Assembly (NCBI GenBank): GCA_037349315.1
Contig: JBAIAC010000068.1
Span: 18,071,001-18,135,000, forward strand
Origin: Chelydra serpentina
Taxonomy: Eukaryota; Chordata; Testudines; Chelydridae
DNA: 64,000 bases
Direction: 5' to 3'
Under the pieces are notes generated by a model that was not told the DNA's origin, did no database searches, and saw only the letters and a list, made by a program, of their open reading frames with translations. Below are positions 43,631 through 56,100 of this stretch, piece after piece. How positions within the stretch are numbered: the first letter of the stretch is position 1; every line of letters begins with the position of its first letter. The position numbers and the translations under genes are program-made.

Positions 43631-46022
43631 ACTTGCCTTTGGGAGGCTGTCATTATTTAACAGACAATCACCATTTTGAATAGGACTAATCTATCTCTTG
43701 CAGGGCACCAAAATGATCCCAAAACAAAATTAGGCCTGACTTCATGTCACAATAGCATAATGGAACAAGTTTCTCTCTATCTTAGGTACCTATATGCCCC
43801 CTATAAGCTTAGTATTGGATAGCTTCACAATCTTCTACCACAGGACAAAGTGTAAGAAGTAACCACCCTTGCAATCCAAACCCTGCATAAAATACAGGCC
43901 AGTGTGGTGGCAATACATATGGATGGTCAACTACACACATTGGTCCCAATCCTGCTCCTAGCAAAGTCAACTGAAATTTGCTATTGTTGTCAGTGGAAGC
44001 CAGATTAGGCCACTCAAAAAATATAATTCCTCCCACTTTGCTAACAACAATCTCTCAAGACGGGCCAGAAATGTGAGAGTTTTAGTATTTACATGTAGTG
44101 ACAGCATCAGGTTTGACAACAGACAAAGCAAAAGCTGAGGGGCTTTGATTTTGGCTGGCAGGCAGTCTCTCACCCCCCACCCACCCACCCCCAGCAGAGC
44201 CCCCACAAAGGTTAGGCGAACTATTTTCATATTTGGTTTGCAAAGGCAGTACTCCTGGAAAATTGTTGTTTTTTTTTTTGTTAAAGATGCATTCACATCT
44301 GCTCACACAGCTCCAGGACATTTACAGGTGATCTCACCCTCATCTCAGTGACATTAAATGTACCGAACTATTCCAGCTAACAATCAAACCCTTCTGAAGG
44401 AGCAATGCTTATAGACCGTGCAGGCAGGATACACTCTTAATTGGTTCCCACACACCACTGAGTATTACTTGGGCTCATTGTTGCTGTGTGATATAAACAC
44501 AACACAGCAGAATATATTTCCACTGGTGCCCGCTGATAATGTGACAAGGGAAGTTTAAAATGTATCTGTCTGGAGGACATCATAAAGTAATGACACTGAG
44601 GGTGAGCCCAGCGAGTTAGCTGTGCTTTTTATATTGGACCTGCAAAGCCAAAGCCAAAGCCAAAATTAAGACAGACCTAGATTGTGGCTCCACCAAAGTT
44701 TGGAGGATAGAATGGCCTGTTGCACAGAGGAGCTGTGGGTGCTCACAGCACCCTCTGACATCAGATCCAAGGTGACTCAAACAGGGCACCCAAAGATGGA
44801 GGAAGTCAACATCAGATGCTGCTTTTGAAAGCGTGGACCTGAATGGGGCTCCATTACGCTGGACCTTGTGTAGCCATTTACATTGTGTATGCCAGCATGT
44901 TCAAAGCATGTGTTCATGCTACCGGTTCAGAGTGGCTGTGCTTTTACACTCCTCTGGGACCAGTTTTGGGCTGACGTCGAGCAACGCACAGCGCAGCTCA
45001 GGAAGGGATGGTTGCAAAGGTGGCTTTAAGCCAATCCTTGTGCTCCTCTGATCATGGGGCCATCCTGGCATCAGTCCGGTCCCTGGAGGGAATTAGAGCA
45101 GCCTGGAGTGGCCATTCTTGTGAACGAGGAAACTGCTGGGTGTAAGGAAGTACTGACCAGGCGCTACACTCACAGCCAGATTCAGCAGGTGGATAAGAAA
45201 CCACTATGGCGATTCTGTGCCATGGGATTTTTCCCCTAGCCTGGGGGGGACTTCCCCATTGGCTGGCTAGGCAGGCTTTAGGGCCGCATTGCACCAGTGG
45301 AAGAGCACAAAGCTCAGTGTAGCAAAGCATCAAGCTATCTTTTCACAGGTGTAAGAGGCTGATCCAAAACTCCCATGGATTTCAGTGGGTTTTGGATCAA
45401 GCCCTGCATTACTAAAGGTAATGCAATGGAGAATCAGTCTCAGGGTGTTTCTAATGCTGGCCTGAGGTTAGATGGAGCATCCCGTAAAAGCCTAACCTGC
45501 TGCACACACACACAATCACTACCTACTTTAATCGCTGCTTGCCTAGGAAGCTCGATGTTTAAGAGCCAACCCTACCACTTGTTTTAAATTTTCTTTGCTA
45601 TTTTTAATTTGAGCTTCCTGGAAGTTGCTGAGCTGACAGCCCTGGTTATCCACAGGACAGGACAGTGTGAACAGCATCAGTCACAACTTTTCCATGACCC
45701 TGGAAACATCCCCAGCAATTAAGGGAATAGTTCACTTTCTGCATCTCATTTGGTCCTTGGCCGCTCTGACAAAGCTGCAGAGAGTGCTGCTAATTAGTGT
45801 CAGTTTTGCTGGTGGGTTTTGTGACGGGGGCACTTGTTTGCTGGGAGATGGACACAGACCACCCAACTCATTTCACGGAGCCCATCAGACAGCTATTAGA
45901 GTATAATCTTCATTTACGACCAATCAGGGGTGGATCCAGACCAGCAGCCTGGAAGTAAAAAATGCTGTATCCTATTATCAATTCCTTGAGTCACCTGCAC
46001 AAGAATATTCATTTAAACTGTG
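43631..46022. other. No gene; unique, partly conserved-looking
   Basis: Around 43935-44015 and 45360-45415 there are MITE-like phrases (GGATTTCAGTGGGTTTTGGAT). The parts 44380-44680 and 45600-45930 have no repeat words, are balanced in composition, and read like conserved non-coding sequence. No exon with a supported frame. Confidence 0.35.
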
Positions 46023-46112
46023 GTTCTCCACTCACTGATGCCAGCATAAATCAGAAGTAATGCTACTGAAGTCAATGGAGTTACACCAGTGTGAGAGAGA
46101 TCAGAAATCCAT
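46023..46112. mobile_element. Chompy-like MITE fragment
   Basis: GTTCTCCACTCACTGATGCC on the left and CTGAAGTCAATGGAGTTACA with CCAGTGTGAGAGAGATC on the right follow the Chompy-type plan, with one end shortened. Confidence 0.5.
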
Positions 46113-46740
46113 GCTATTCTGGGCTGTTGTACAACAGTTCTGTAACTGCAAAGTGTGATTCGATTTAACTGAAATCTCTAAAGATTTCCAGTCAGCCCTT
46201 TCCATGTCAAGTCATCTGTGCAGGATAGTTTTATAAGCTGATAACAAAATACAATTGGATGCCAAAACACCCTGCTTTCTGTGAGGTTGACAATTTGTAG
46301 CATGAAGCAACGAGAGGAGGGGAAGGGTTTATTTTATCTCGTGTAAAGATTAAGAACATAGAAGTTGCCAGACTCATCCACCTCAGGGGCACAGCAATGA
46401 GCGGAGGTTGGCTGTGGTAGCCTTAACTTGCATATTGACCCCTCCCCCCTGCCTGCAGATGGCTACAGTCCCTGTCAAATGAGAGAAGATTGGGCATTTT
46501 TAATGTGTATTCAAGTGGCACCTCAAAAATTCAGACAGGAACATGTATTTTCAATCAGAAGTCTCACATCCCAGCACTGGCTAAACACTTGGCACCATGA
46601 AAGCTTTCCAGGGTCTCCTCGTCTCAGTCAAATAAGAATATACTCTGTGCCAGGACCCCTTCCCTTACAACGTCCCCTTCCCCACCCCCCACCCCCCGCC
46701 AGACAATTTAACAAGTTCTACAGAAATATAACAAGGCCTA

Positions 46741-46882
46741 TAGAATCATAGAATATCAGGGTTGGAAGGGACCTTAGGAGGTCATCTAGTCCAACCCCCT
46801 GCTCAAAGCAGGACCAATCCCCAATTTTTGCCCCATATCCCCAAATGGCCCCCTCAAGGATTGAACTCACAACCCTGGGAGA
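46741..46882 (-). mobile_element. CR1-tailed SINE, 5'-truncated
   Basis: From the low-coordinate end: AGAATCATAGAATATCAGGG (terminal words), GTCATCTAGTCCAACCCCCT (CR1 tail), ATGGCCCCCTCAAGGATTGA and ACTCACAACCCTGGG (SINE middle and B box). The A box is missing. The tail is almost the same as the CR1 tail at the start of the window, so this SINE shows the tail borrowing directly. Confidence 0.88.
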
Positions 46883-49800
46883 GATTACTCCTAAAACTGA
46901 CAGAATTTAATCAACAGTGAGCGCCTTTTTGTAGACTCATAGGACCATCCCCCAGAAGTCTACAAACAGTAGAAATGAATTTCCTAGTAAATCTTATAGG
47001 ATGGTCCAAAATCCAATAGAAAAGCTATAATTTTATATCAAATGTCATAGGAATTTTTCATAAGGGTCACACAACCCTTCACTTAGCCAGGACTTAGGGA
47101 GATGCTGGGTAGGTCGGTACGAGTTGCGGATCTACTTTGGGAACAAGAATGTACACGGTCTTGTCAGTGGTCCAACAGCCCGGATCCCCTTTATATCCCA
47201 CACTACACACAGGACAGATTGTTTGTGCAATCCTATTTAGCCAATCTTTGGGGAACCCCTCCACCCCACCCCTTAGATCGAACACAGTTACACTGACTGT
47301 ATCATCCCCAAATACAAGCCTGAGTTACTTTCTCCATCGCTCACCTGAATGTCTTTAATTCCTCTGAAATGGGTTCCCCGAAGTGAGTTTGTTACAGACG
47401 TTAATTCCCTCCAGTCTAAATACCTAGCAGCCTTTTAATACATTGTCTTCTTTATGATTATTAATGACTATGACCAAGCACATCTGCTGATCTCAGGTGT
47501 CAGAGAAGTCAGAGACAGTCTCCAACCACACATGTCCAGATCTGTACGCTACGCAGGCCTTCTGTGTACAATTGGGCCTGCCTGGTGTGGAGAGAGGGAG
47601 AGGGCAGCTTGGCCTCCTCACAGAGAGCTCTCCGTGAGGGGGGCACACCTGGCTACATCACCCCCACAAGCTCTAGATCTGGGCTGCATGACACTGTCTG
47701 CGGAGCCCCTCTACACTGATAACTCACCCCACAAGGTTGGTGTGTGTCGTGGAGGGTCCTGGAGGTGGCCTCACCAAGGGGGTGTGTCTGGTAATAAGGC
47801 TCCATTGAAGCAGCACTTGCAGGGAAGGAGGTGAAGTGGATCCAAGGCCCTTGAGGATCTGGGGAAATCGGTGTGGCTTGGGAGTGAACCCACATCTCCT
47901 TCCATAAGGGGGCAGCCTTCCTTCCCCAAGTTGTGCCTTGTAGCATATAGAAAACATGACAATCCTCCTCCATCTTCTCCGGAGAAGAGGGAGAACGGGC
48001 TGCTTTGAATTCCCTCAGGAGTGGCTCCCGGTTAATCACTCTGCTCTTTGTTCCCAAAGGGCTGGCTGCATAAGCTTGCACTACACATCCAGCTCTCCAT
48101 GATGATTAACTCCTCAGTCACAGAACGGGACATAGGCATTCATCTCAGCAGAGCCAAACGCAATCAGCGGCCAGCACCCCCCCGATGCCATTTATCACTG
48201 CGTTTTACGTGGCTGAAATGAACAACAGGTGTCACTTGTGCGTGGGAAGAATGATTCATTAAAGCTGCACATTCTTAAGACCACTAGGGTTTTTTTAACG
48301 AAAAGCACTAAGACTTTTTTGTTTCCAGCTCTCCCATCTCCCCACCCTGCCCCTTGGTCGCCTCTTTGAAAGGAACATGAGGTGACAGTGGGGGCTGCAT
48401 CTCCACGAGGCACGGCTCCCAAATGCCCCGCCCAAGGGGGTGTGGTGGGGTGGGGGCAAAGGTGGCTTTAGGTTACCTTTTCACGCTTGGGATTCTGAGC
48501 TGATGGAGAAACATCAGGAACGGCTCTAAGTTACAGCAGCCCTGACTGGGCTGCCTATGGGCACCTCCATGACCCAGGCCTGCCCCGAAACCCTGTAGTA
48601 GCAGGCTATGGAGACTCCAGGCCCTGCCCCATCCTGACACAATGGCTGCCATGGGGGCCATCCTACATGGAGGCGTGTGAGCAGGCCTGTGTAAGGCTGC
48701 CATAGGCAACCCTACACAGTGTCTGCACTGGAGTAAATCTCCCCCAGCTGGTCGCTGTCCTTGTACACCACCATAGCTATATAGAATAGAGAGGCTGCTG
48801 CAGCAGGGGAGAGAATCCCTCCCATGTTCACAAAAAACATCAGCTCTGAAACCACCTTCAGATCCAATTCAATTGCACATGTGTTTCAAAGAAAAAGCAG
48901 TTATCAGCAGAACCAGGCCGGTTTCCAGACCACTTGTAGACTTTAAGTCACACCCACCTGCCCCCCGTACATAGCCAAAAAATCAGCCCTGCCCTTAGTC
49001 TGATTGACTTTTAGCCTTAGATTAAATGAAATGGAAACAAGAAAGAACAAAAGCAAAGTTTCCATGAGAGAGAGAAAGAGTGTAGTGTGTGTGTGTCTTG
49101 CTCTGTTGAACTGCCTCCTAGAACGATGGTCTGTAACCCATAGGCAAGGAAGGCCCCTGCACATTTCAAAGTGCAGTAGACAGAAAACAGGGTCATAGTC
49201 ACATCTTGCAGAAGCGACCCTCTGAAAAGGAGTCACCTGAAAGTGAGAGAGAAAGGGAGCGAGAGCATGTCTTTAAGAGAGAAACAGGACCACGTAAAGA
49301 GAGCAAGCCATGCAGGTTGAGTCTCTGCCTGCAGCACTGAAGTCCATAGGAATTATTTTTACCCAGCAGAAAAATGGGGCCCACAACAAGGATGGAGAAG
49401 CGGGTACCAGGATGGAGAAGAAAAGGAAGAGAAGATCTGTTGCAAGAGGAGATCCCAGCTCACAAAGAATTTCCAATGGGTCTACTCAGTCAAAGGGCTG
49501 CAGTTGCAATTCTTTTTTTTTTTTTTTATGTCTTGGTCTTTATGCCACAAGATGTGAATTAATCTTTTTACTCATGAAAGTGGAAAAAAAATTAGTTACA
49601 TTATGAGAAATGCAAAAAAATGTTTCTGTACATGTTGTCACAACAATGGCCCTTATCCTGAAAGCAGTCATGCACATGAGCCATTTTATGTACACAAAGG
49701 ATCAGCACCAATTGCTCTAATTAGGATATCACATACCCTACTTTTAGACCTAAATAGCTCCACTGACTTCAGTTACTCCTGATTTACATAGATATATCAT

Positions 49801-50229
49801 GTATCACAGGTCAGAATCAGGCTCAATGTTTCACAAAATACTCAGAATATTTTATGAAGTTTATAAAGCGTAAGACCCCTAAATCTCTCTCCTGTTACCA
49901 GAAAAATCTAGGTTGATTTTTCTAACTGCATGTACTGTACAATTCAATGACACTTGTTGGCATGACAAACTATGTAAGTGATGCCTAAGTGTAAGAAAAA
50001 GTGAGGCCTCTCATGGGTTGGTGTGGGATAGAGGTACATGCAATGTTTGGCGGTTTGATCCCTTGGATCCATTTGTGATTGCTGTCTGCTCCAGGGACAG
50101 GTTGTTACTTAGCATGATGCCAGCTCTCTCTCTCCTTTCCCCAGCACCAGCAGTATTTCCTCATCACTTCCTCATCATGAGAATTCTCTTATGGTTCCTG
50201 ATAATTTGAGGAAACAGCTTTCTCGCACT
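46883..50229. other. No gene; unique sequence
   Basis: I support no exon. Overlapping frames at 47454-48081 on both strands show no known domain. The part 48090-48290 (with AACAACAGGTGTCACTTGTG, containing E-box words) looks like conserved non-coding DNA. Purine-rich stretches lie at 49050-49110 and 49235-49290, and a T-run at 49513-49527. Confidence 0.35.
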
Positions 50230-50251
50230 AGAGCAGAAAGGGCATTTCACT
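50230..50251 (+). repeat. 22-bp word repeated at 51663
   Basis: A 22-base word beginning AGAGCAGAAAGGGCATTTCA occurs here and again at 51663-51684. The flanks are only loosely alike. Confidence 0.6.
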
Positions 50252-51139
50252 GTGGTGAGACACCAGTGAGTGTGATAATATTTTATAATGTGTCTAGGAG
50301 CTCCTACAGCAAAGGAGAGACACTATTTTTGTAGTGCACGAGTGTGCAAATGTAAATAGAGTGATTGCCCTTTCAGTGCTATGTATCAATAAGCTAGGGT
50401 GTTGCTTGAAACAGTTGCGTCGCTCCCATTCTCAAAATAACTAACAGGCATGGCCTAAAGATGCCTAGAAGTGAATTTAGCTCCTAGACTCAGATTTTCT
50501 AGTACTCAGAATAATACATTATTCTAAAGATCAGGATCACACTCATCCATCCCTAGCTCCCTTCTGCATCCTCCATCCTTGTGGCACAGAGACATATGTA
50601 ACTTTCATCACAAAGCTGTAAAAGACCTAAAATTAATGGGAATCTTTTCATCGGCCTCAACTGGATTTGGACTGAGCCCTAAATGTGGTGGCATATACTT
50701 TATATGCTTTTTTTTTTAAATGAACACACAGCTGCCTTATGTACATAATAGGTGAGGGAAAATATTTTTTTAGGTGACTTGTCAACGGTTAACCTGGATC
50801 TCCAACAAGAAAATATGGTTGCCACACGTGTTTGCAGCCATAAATAATTAGCCATGTGCTCTGTTCCCTGTGTGCATTTCTGGGCACTTAGTCTGAGAAG
50901 AGCCAGGAGGGGAATTTAGCAAAACAGTAGGCTGAATGGGCAACTCACCCTTTCTCCCTGCTGTTCAGTGGTATGGACGCAGGGCCAGAAGTGAAAGGGC
51001 AGCTTTGCTATTCATGGCAGACATCTGAACAAGGCCGTGCACTGGGGTCCAGCTCTGATTTCATAGAGCCTGGATTCACTCTGGTGTATTTCCACTGATG
51101 TTGATTTCATTGCCCCTCTACTGCACACCATTGAAAGCA

Positions 51140-51640
51140 TGGTCCGGGGGTCAGATCACCATCTTCCCGCCGGAGGGGTGTCACCGGGCTCAGCCTATCT
51201 CTGGCTCCAAAGCATGCGCTGCCACATCCACTCTTTTCAAGGAAGTTTATTAACAGAGGTAATCAGACAAACAGAAAACAGTCTTAACTCAGTCCTTGGC
51301 CCCAGGGTCACCCCTTCCCGGGGTCTCTGGCTCTCCTGCTCCTGGCAGCTTCCCACCTCCGTCAGCTCTGCTCCCTGCCTGGAGCAGCCCCCTCAGCCCC
51401 TGGCTCCAGGGACTCACCACAAGCACTAGCTCCCCTCCAGCATGGCTTTCCCTCTTGCCTCAGTCAATTCCTCCTCCAGCTGCTCACTAGCCGCCCTTAA
51501 TAGGCCCAGGTGTAGCGCAGCCCTCTTTATTTGGCTGGATTGGATTTGCCTGCTCTTGTCCAGGGGAGCTGGGCTTAATCTATCCACAGGCTCCAGCTAC
51601 CTCGTAACAAGGGGGCTTTATAGAGCGAAATACCCTCACA
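51140..51640 (-). mobile_element. Unclassified repeat, possibly LTR-like
   Basis: Read on the minus strand the block begins TGTGAGGGTATTTCGCTCTA, has the TATA-like word CTATAAAGCC, and later CCAAATAAAGAGGGC, a possible polyadenylation signal. These fit a retroviral-type LTR, but I find no matching partner, no target duplication and no internal coding sequence. A C-rich dispersed repeat of another class is equally possible. Confidence 0.3.
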
Positions 51641-51685
51641 CTGTACCATCAGTGAATGTGGAAGAGCAGAAAGGGCATTTCACTT

Positions 51686-52977
51686 CAGAGCTCACCACTC
51701 AACCTGGTGGATCCCCAGGGCCCCTCTCTACAGCGGCCCTGTGCCTGCCTGGCACTGCAGCTCTATTTAATCCATCCTCCCAAGGATTCCCACCCCTAGC
51801 CACAGTGGCCACAGAATCCCCAGTGAGCTCTATGGGGAAGGTTAATATAGCTTGGGGCAGTGTCACCTACTCTGCCTAAAAACTGGGGCAGGAAGGATGA
51901 TGCTAGAAGGCAGCACAAGATCTGCTGTCCCTCCCAGGCTCCACCAGCCCCATACGCAGGCTGGAGGATGGGTAGAGATAATACCACGAAGACACCGACG
52001 CCATTTTTCCCCAGGAACATGCAGAGACCCCTGCATGGGGTGCCCCCTCCCTGCATGAATCTCATGTGTGTGCGAGGGGGGGGGGGCAGGACGGGACGGA
52101 CAGGGTGAATGATCCAGGCCAGATCAGGCCTGAGGTGTTTAAGTGTAAGTCAGCAGCTGTCTAGTGGGTCACAAGTGATTGTGTTGTATCTGGCTAGGAA
52201 GAATTGGATGTTCTAACAACCTGGGATAATCCAGAACCCAAGCCAAACGAGTGAAAGACTAACACACCTTTCCCCTGATGCAGTAAATGCTGGAGGATTC
52301 ATTTCTCTATTCGTCTGAATAACGCCTCGAATAATAAACCTGCATATCTCGATCTTCCATTTTCCAAAATTCAGGCTCACCCTAGCCCTCATCAGACAGC
52401 AGCAGCTGCTTTTGCTGAGACACTAGACAGCAGGCAATTTCTCACGGGATGATGATGATGAAATCAGCTGTAACTGTCAGCCCTGCCTTCCAATTCAAAT
52501 GCCTATGCTGCCATCTACAGCCTCTTCTGCTTCTCAGGAGACTTTGACTCGTGAATGACTGGATGAGAGAAGAATCCTAATTTAGAAGCATAAGGCATGA
52601 TCGTGCAAACCCTGGCTCTCATTGGGCCCGATCTTGCTCCCATTGACAGCGAGGGTGAAATGCCTTTTGAGTGCTTAAATAATTCAGTGCAAACCATTTA
52701 ACTTAGGAATTTAGGTGCATTTTGTGCATGTGCACGTGTGTTTGTTTCATAATTAGCCAATAAATCAGCTTCCTGGATGTATAATCTTTAGGAGCCAGAC
52801 CCACAACTCATTCTATGGCTAGGCAAACCCCTTGCTGCTTATGGTAGAACAATATTTGCAGGGGAGGTTTAACTCTATAAGAGAACCTCATTTTCATACA
52901 TCCCTATGTTTTATTGAGGGAGATAGTCTTATGACTAGGGATGTAATAAAGTAATAATAATAAATTCCTAGCTCTAA
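51686..52977. other. No gene; nothing recognised
   Basis: Unique sequence with a G-run at about 52077-52086. Open frames near 51442-52108 overlap on both strands and show no domain. Confidence 0.4.
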
Positions 52978-53135
52978 TATAGCACTTTTCTTAGGAGGTC
53001 GGTATCGTTATCCCCATTTTATAGGTGGAGAAACTGGCACAGAGGGGAAGTGACTTGCCCAAGGACACCCAGCAGACCAGTGGCAGAGCCGCTATTGAAA
53101 ACCAGGTCTCTTGCGAGGCTACACCACTTCCCTGC
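52978..53135 (-). repeat. MIR-type SINE
   Basis: TATCCCCATTTTATAGGTGG, AGTGACTTGCCCAAGGACAC and GAAAACCAGGTCTCTTGC give core and B-box region in reverse complement; GGCTACACCACTTCC is the A-box side. Good copy for its age. Confidence 0.75.
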
Positions 53136-53849
53136 AGCAATGTCTGTTTTAAATAACCTGATTCTGCAAATGGATACATTTTCATAGATACATTAGTAGT
53201 ATGATAATCCCCACCTCTTTCCCCCTCCCCCATTGGGACTCAGCTGGTATTGCAGGAAAGTGGCATCTTGAAGAAATAACATTCCAAGGTAATTAGAGTA
53301 ACCATCTATTTGATAGCCCTAGTAAAGAATGGATGGGTGCGTCTCACTTTGCCATAATAAACAATTGCCCTTTCTTGCTGCAAAAATGTAGCCAGCTTTT
53401 TTAAAGTTCGCTGTCTGGTTAAAAATGAGGGGCAAAATTTAAACCCGACGTAACTTCAATTAAATTAATGCATTTACACAGGGATGAATTTAGCCCTACC
53501 CATACTGGGAAATAAAATGCCCTGACCTGTAGGTTTATGCTGTTTATTTAGGTGTTTGAGGGTTTGTTTGTTTTGTTGTTTGGGCGGGTTGTGTTTTGTT
53601 TTTTGTGTTTTATTCACTGGGATAGTGAAACTAGACTGTTTTACTTTATTGTCAGAGTTTCTAGTCAATTTCACTTTCAAGACATCTTACAAACAGGCAA
53701 AGAAATATTTGGGTTTTTTTTAATAAAGCTCTTTCCATGTTGAATCTTAAAAACAAAATCATCGAAATATTGATGTTTCTATCTTGTAAAACCTTCTTTG
53801 GGGCAAAATTTCACCAGTCAGCATCCTTCTAAAGTCAATGTTGGTGAAA
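53136..53849. other. No gene; nothing recognised
   Basis: T- and G-rich strand bias at 53545-53610. A MITE-like scrap around 53430-53500. Nothing else. Confidence 0.4.
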
Positions 53850-53946
53850 CTCTTTGAATGAACTTCTGTGGCCTGTGTTATACAGGAGTTCAGACTGGAT
53901 GATCTAATGGTCTCTTCTGGCCTTAAAATCTATCCATCTATGCAAC
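53850..53946 (+). mobile_element. CR1-lineage LINE 3' tail fragment
   Basis: CTGTGGCCTGTGTTATACAG, GACTGGATGATCTAATGGTC and TCTTCTGGCCTTAAAATCTA end in CCATCTATG, the family's terminal word. Confidence 0.82.
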
Positions 53947-55045
53947 TTGAAATCTCACCATGATTAAAAGGAGTTGCAGATACTATCCCCCTAATTGCCC
54001 AGCCAATTTTTGTGTTTTGCCACCACTTTTTCTTAATTTTAAAATAGTGCTCTGTGATTTTTAAGTTGGTGTCTCTTTAAATACAGAGGTCTTTTAAAAA
54101 TCTTATATTCTTGTATGTTCGTCACAAAAAAAATAGTGTAATACATTGGTGCCCCCCTAGGACTTCAGGGTTCTAAGTATGCTGTGTACAACAAATCCAT
54201 TCGCAACTTCGCAGATGCCTGAGCCTCCTGCTTCAAAAGCACAGCCCTCTACCACTTGAGCAAAAGCAGAACTGCTGTGAGCTGATTGCAGTATGGGGCC
54301 TATGACACACAACAGAGCCATTCTGATTTCATCTTGTAGATGGCAGTGGTACACATACACACTAACCAGCACATGATTCTGTCTACACAGTATACGTTCA
54401 ACAGTAATTTGTATGAGTGATTAGTTATAATTTTACAAAATAAGCACTTTCCCTTTTTGAACAGCTAAAACGTACCTCCATTTATTTTAAAGGTACACTA
54501 CATAAAAATTAAGAATGTAGACTAGTGAACTGATTAACAGCTACAGGCACCAGACACAATGCCTACGAAAACCTTTGATTTTGTAATGCTAAATATCATG
54601 TTTTCTTCATTGGAAACACAACCCCAGATCCTTATTAAAATGTCCACTGTTCTGGATCCACAATGAATCTGTGAATCAAAGAAAGCCTGGGGCCAAAGAA
54701 ACCGTAAATTGCAGTGTCATGGGAGACTCCCACTAGGAATTTAAACACAATTCACTGCTCGAGTTCACAGCCTGTCAATCACATTTCAGGAATGTGGCAA
54801 CTGTCAAAGAAATGCAGAATTAGCTACAGAGCTGTGAAGCCCCATCACATGAAAGGCGCTGCCAGTTCGAAAAGGATTTCAGATTCCAGTCTCACGAATG
54901 GAATTTCAGAGGACTCCACCACACTAGGTGGCTGGAGGATTGTCACTAGAGAATTGAAAGGAAGCCCGGGGAGGAAATGCATTTGAGAAGCAATTAAAGT
55001 GACACATACAGTACTAATGAAACTAGAGCTTTGAAATATTGTAGA
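53947..55045. other. No gene; conserved-looking at 54640-55010
   Basis: No transposon signature. Within 54640-55010 words such as CCTGTCAATCACATTTC and AGCAATTAAAGTGACAC recall homeodomain and PBX/MEIS-type sites. The 90-codon frame at 54714-54986 has no known domain. Conserved non-coding DNA is a guess. Confidence 0.35.
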
Positions 55046-55074
55046 GTGAGTGTGTGTGTGTGTGTGTGTGTGTG
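55046..55074. repeat. (GT)n microsatellite
   Basis: About 12 GT dinucleotides in a row, preceded by GAGTGAGT. Confidence 0.9.
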
Positions 55075-55218
55075 TTCTTCCAAACTGTGCTCAAATTATT
55101 CAGAGGCTTGCAAAAAATGTACACTACATCAATGCATGTGTACATACTCAGCAGTACAGTCTACTGGTTGGAATACATCTGACCTGCCCTAATTTAATCC
55201 ACCTATGTATTTTCATGC

Positions 55219-55335
55219 TGGGATTTTCCAAAGCATTGGCCTAACCTCTGCTCCCATTCCAGCGAGTGAGAGTTTTACCACTGATTTCAACAGGAGCGGA
55301 GTTAGGTCAGTGCTGAATGCGTTTGAAAAATCCCA
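55219..55335. mobile_element. Palindromic MITE, 117 bp
   Basis: Left end TGGGATTTTCCAAAGCATTG and right end, as reverse complement, TGGGATTTTTCAAACGCATT; the inner arms GGCCTAACCTCTGCTCC and GGAGCGGAGTTAGGTC also pair. The length and plan are those of a complete short MITE. No clear target duplication. Confidence 0.7.
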
Positions 55336-55929
55336 CCCTTAATGTTTATTTTTGAACCACCTCGAGATTTATAAGGGGCCCCTTATGTTTTACTACGCAG
55401 CACAGAGTGGAGAAAGTCTCATAATCCCATGTAAATGGAGATAGAAGGGAGTGAACAAAAGTGAACACTAGATATGCATCCCCTTCCAGCAGAGGTGGGA
55501 GCCACACCACTAGACAAACTGTGTGACAAACCATGTGCCCAGTGGGCTGTGTGGAAAAGGTAGCATAGCTAACCAGAGGAGGTGGGAGTCATGGGACAGC
55601 TGGGTTGTACAGCAGGCTTCCTAATCAAATGGCAAACAGACGTGGAGCACTAACGTTAATACTGCCTGAGACAACACAGGCCCCATGCCATGCGACTCTC
55701 CCATCAGAAAGGTCACAATGCCACGGTGGCAGACAAACCTATTACCAAGTGCTGGAACAGGAAGGAAGAGGAGTTAAGAAGCAGGAGGGCTCCCCACCTT
55801 TGTGTGGTCTCAGCTGTCATTTGGGGATCTTTCCCACCACGTTCTTTGGAGGACAGTCTCTTGACCCTCCCACAATAGAGCTAACTCAGCCTTGCCAGGG
55901 GAAGCAACCTGCACAGTGAGGAGGGAGAG

Positions 55930-56100
55930 GTTTTGAAACAAAATTCATTGTTTTTACATACTTTTAAAAAAAGTTAATAAAAGTCCAAATCAGAATGAAA
56001 TGTTTCAATTTTACTGAAACAAAAACATTTCCAGTGACCCAAAACAATTTTGACATCTGGTTTTTTTTTGGTTCATTTTGGAAGGCAAGAAATTTCTAAA
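55930..56100. mobile_element. AT-rich palindromic MITE relic
   Basis: TGAAATGTTTCAATTTTACT, GAAACAAAAACATTTCC and AACAATTTTGACATC form repeated short inverted pairs, as at 33110-33300. Ends uncertain. Confidence 0.45.

Noticed and set aside
51140..51640. A complete retroviral LTR
   Set aside because: TATA-like and AATAAA words alone are weak. There is no target duplication, no partner LTR and no internal gene, so it is kept only as a low-confidence repeat.
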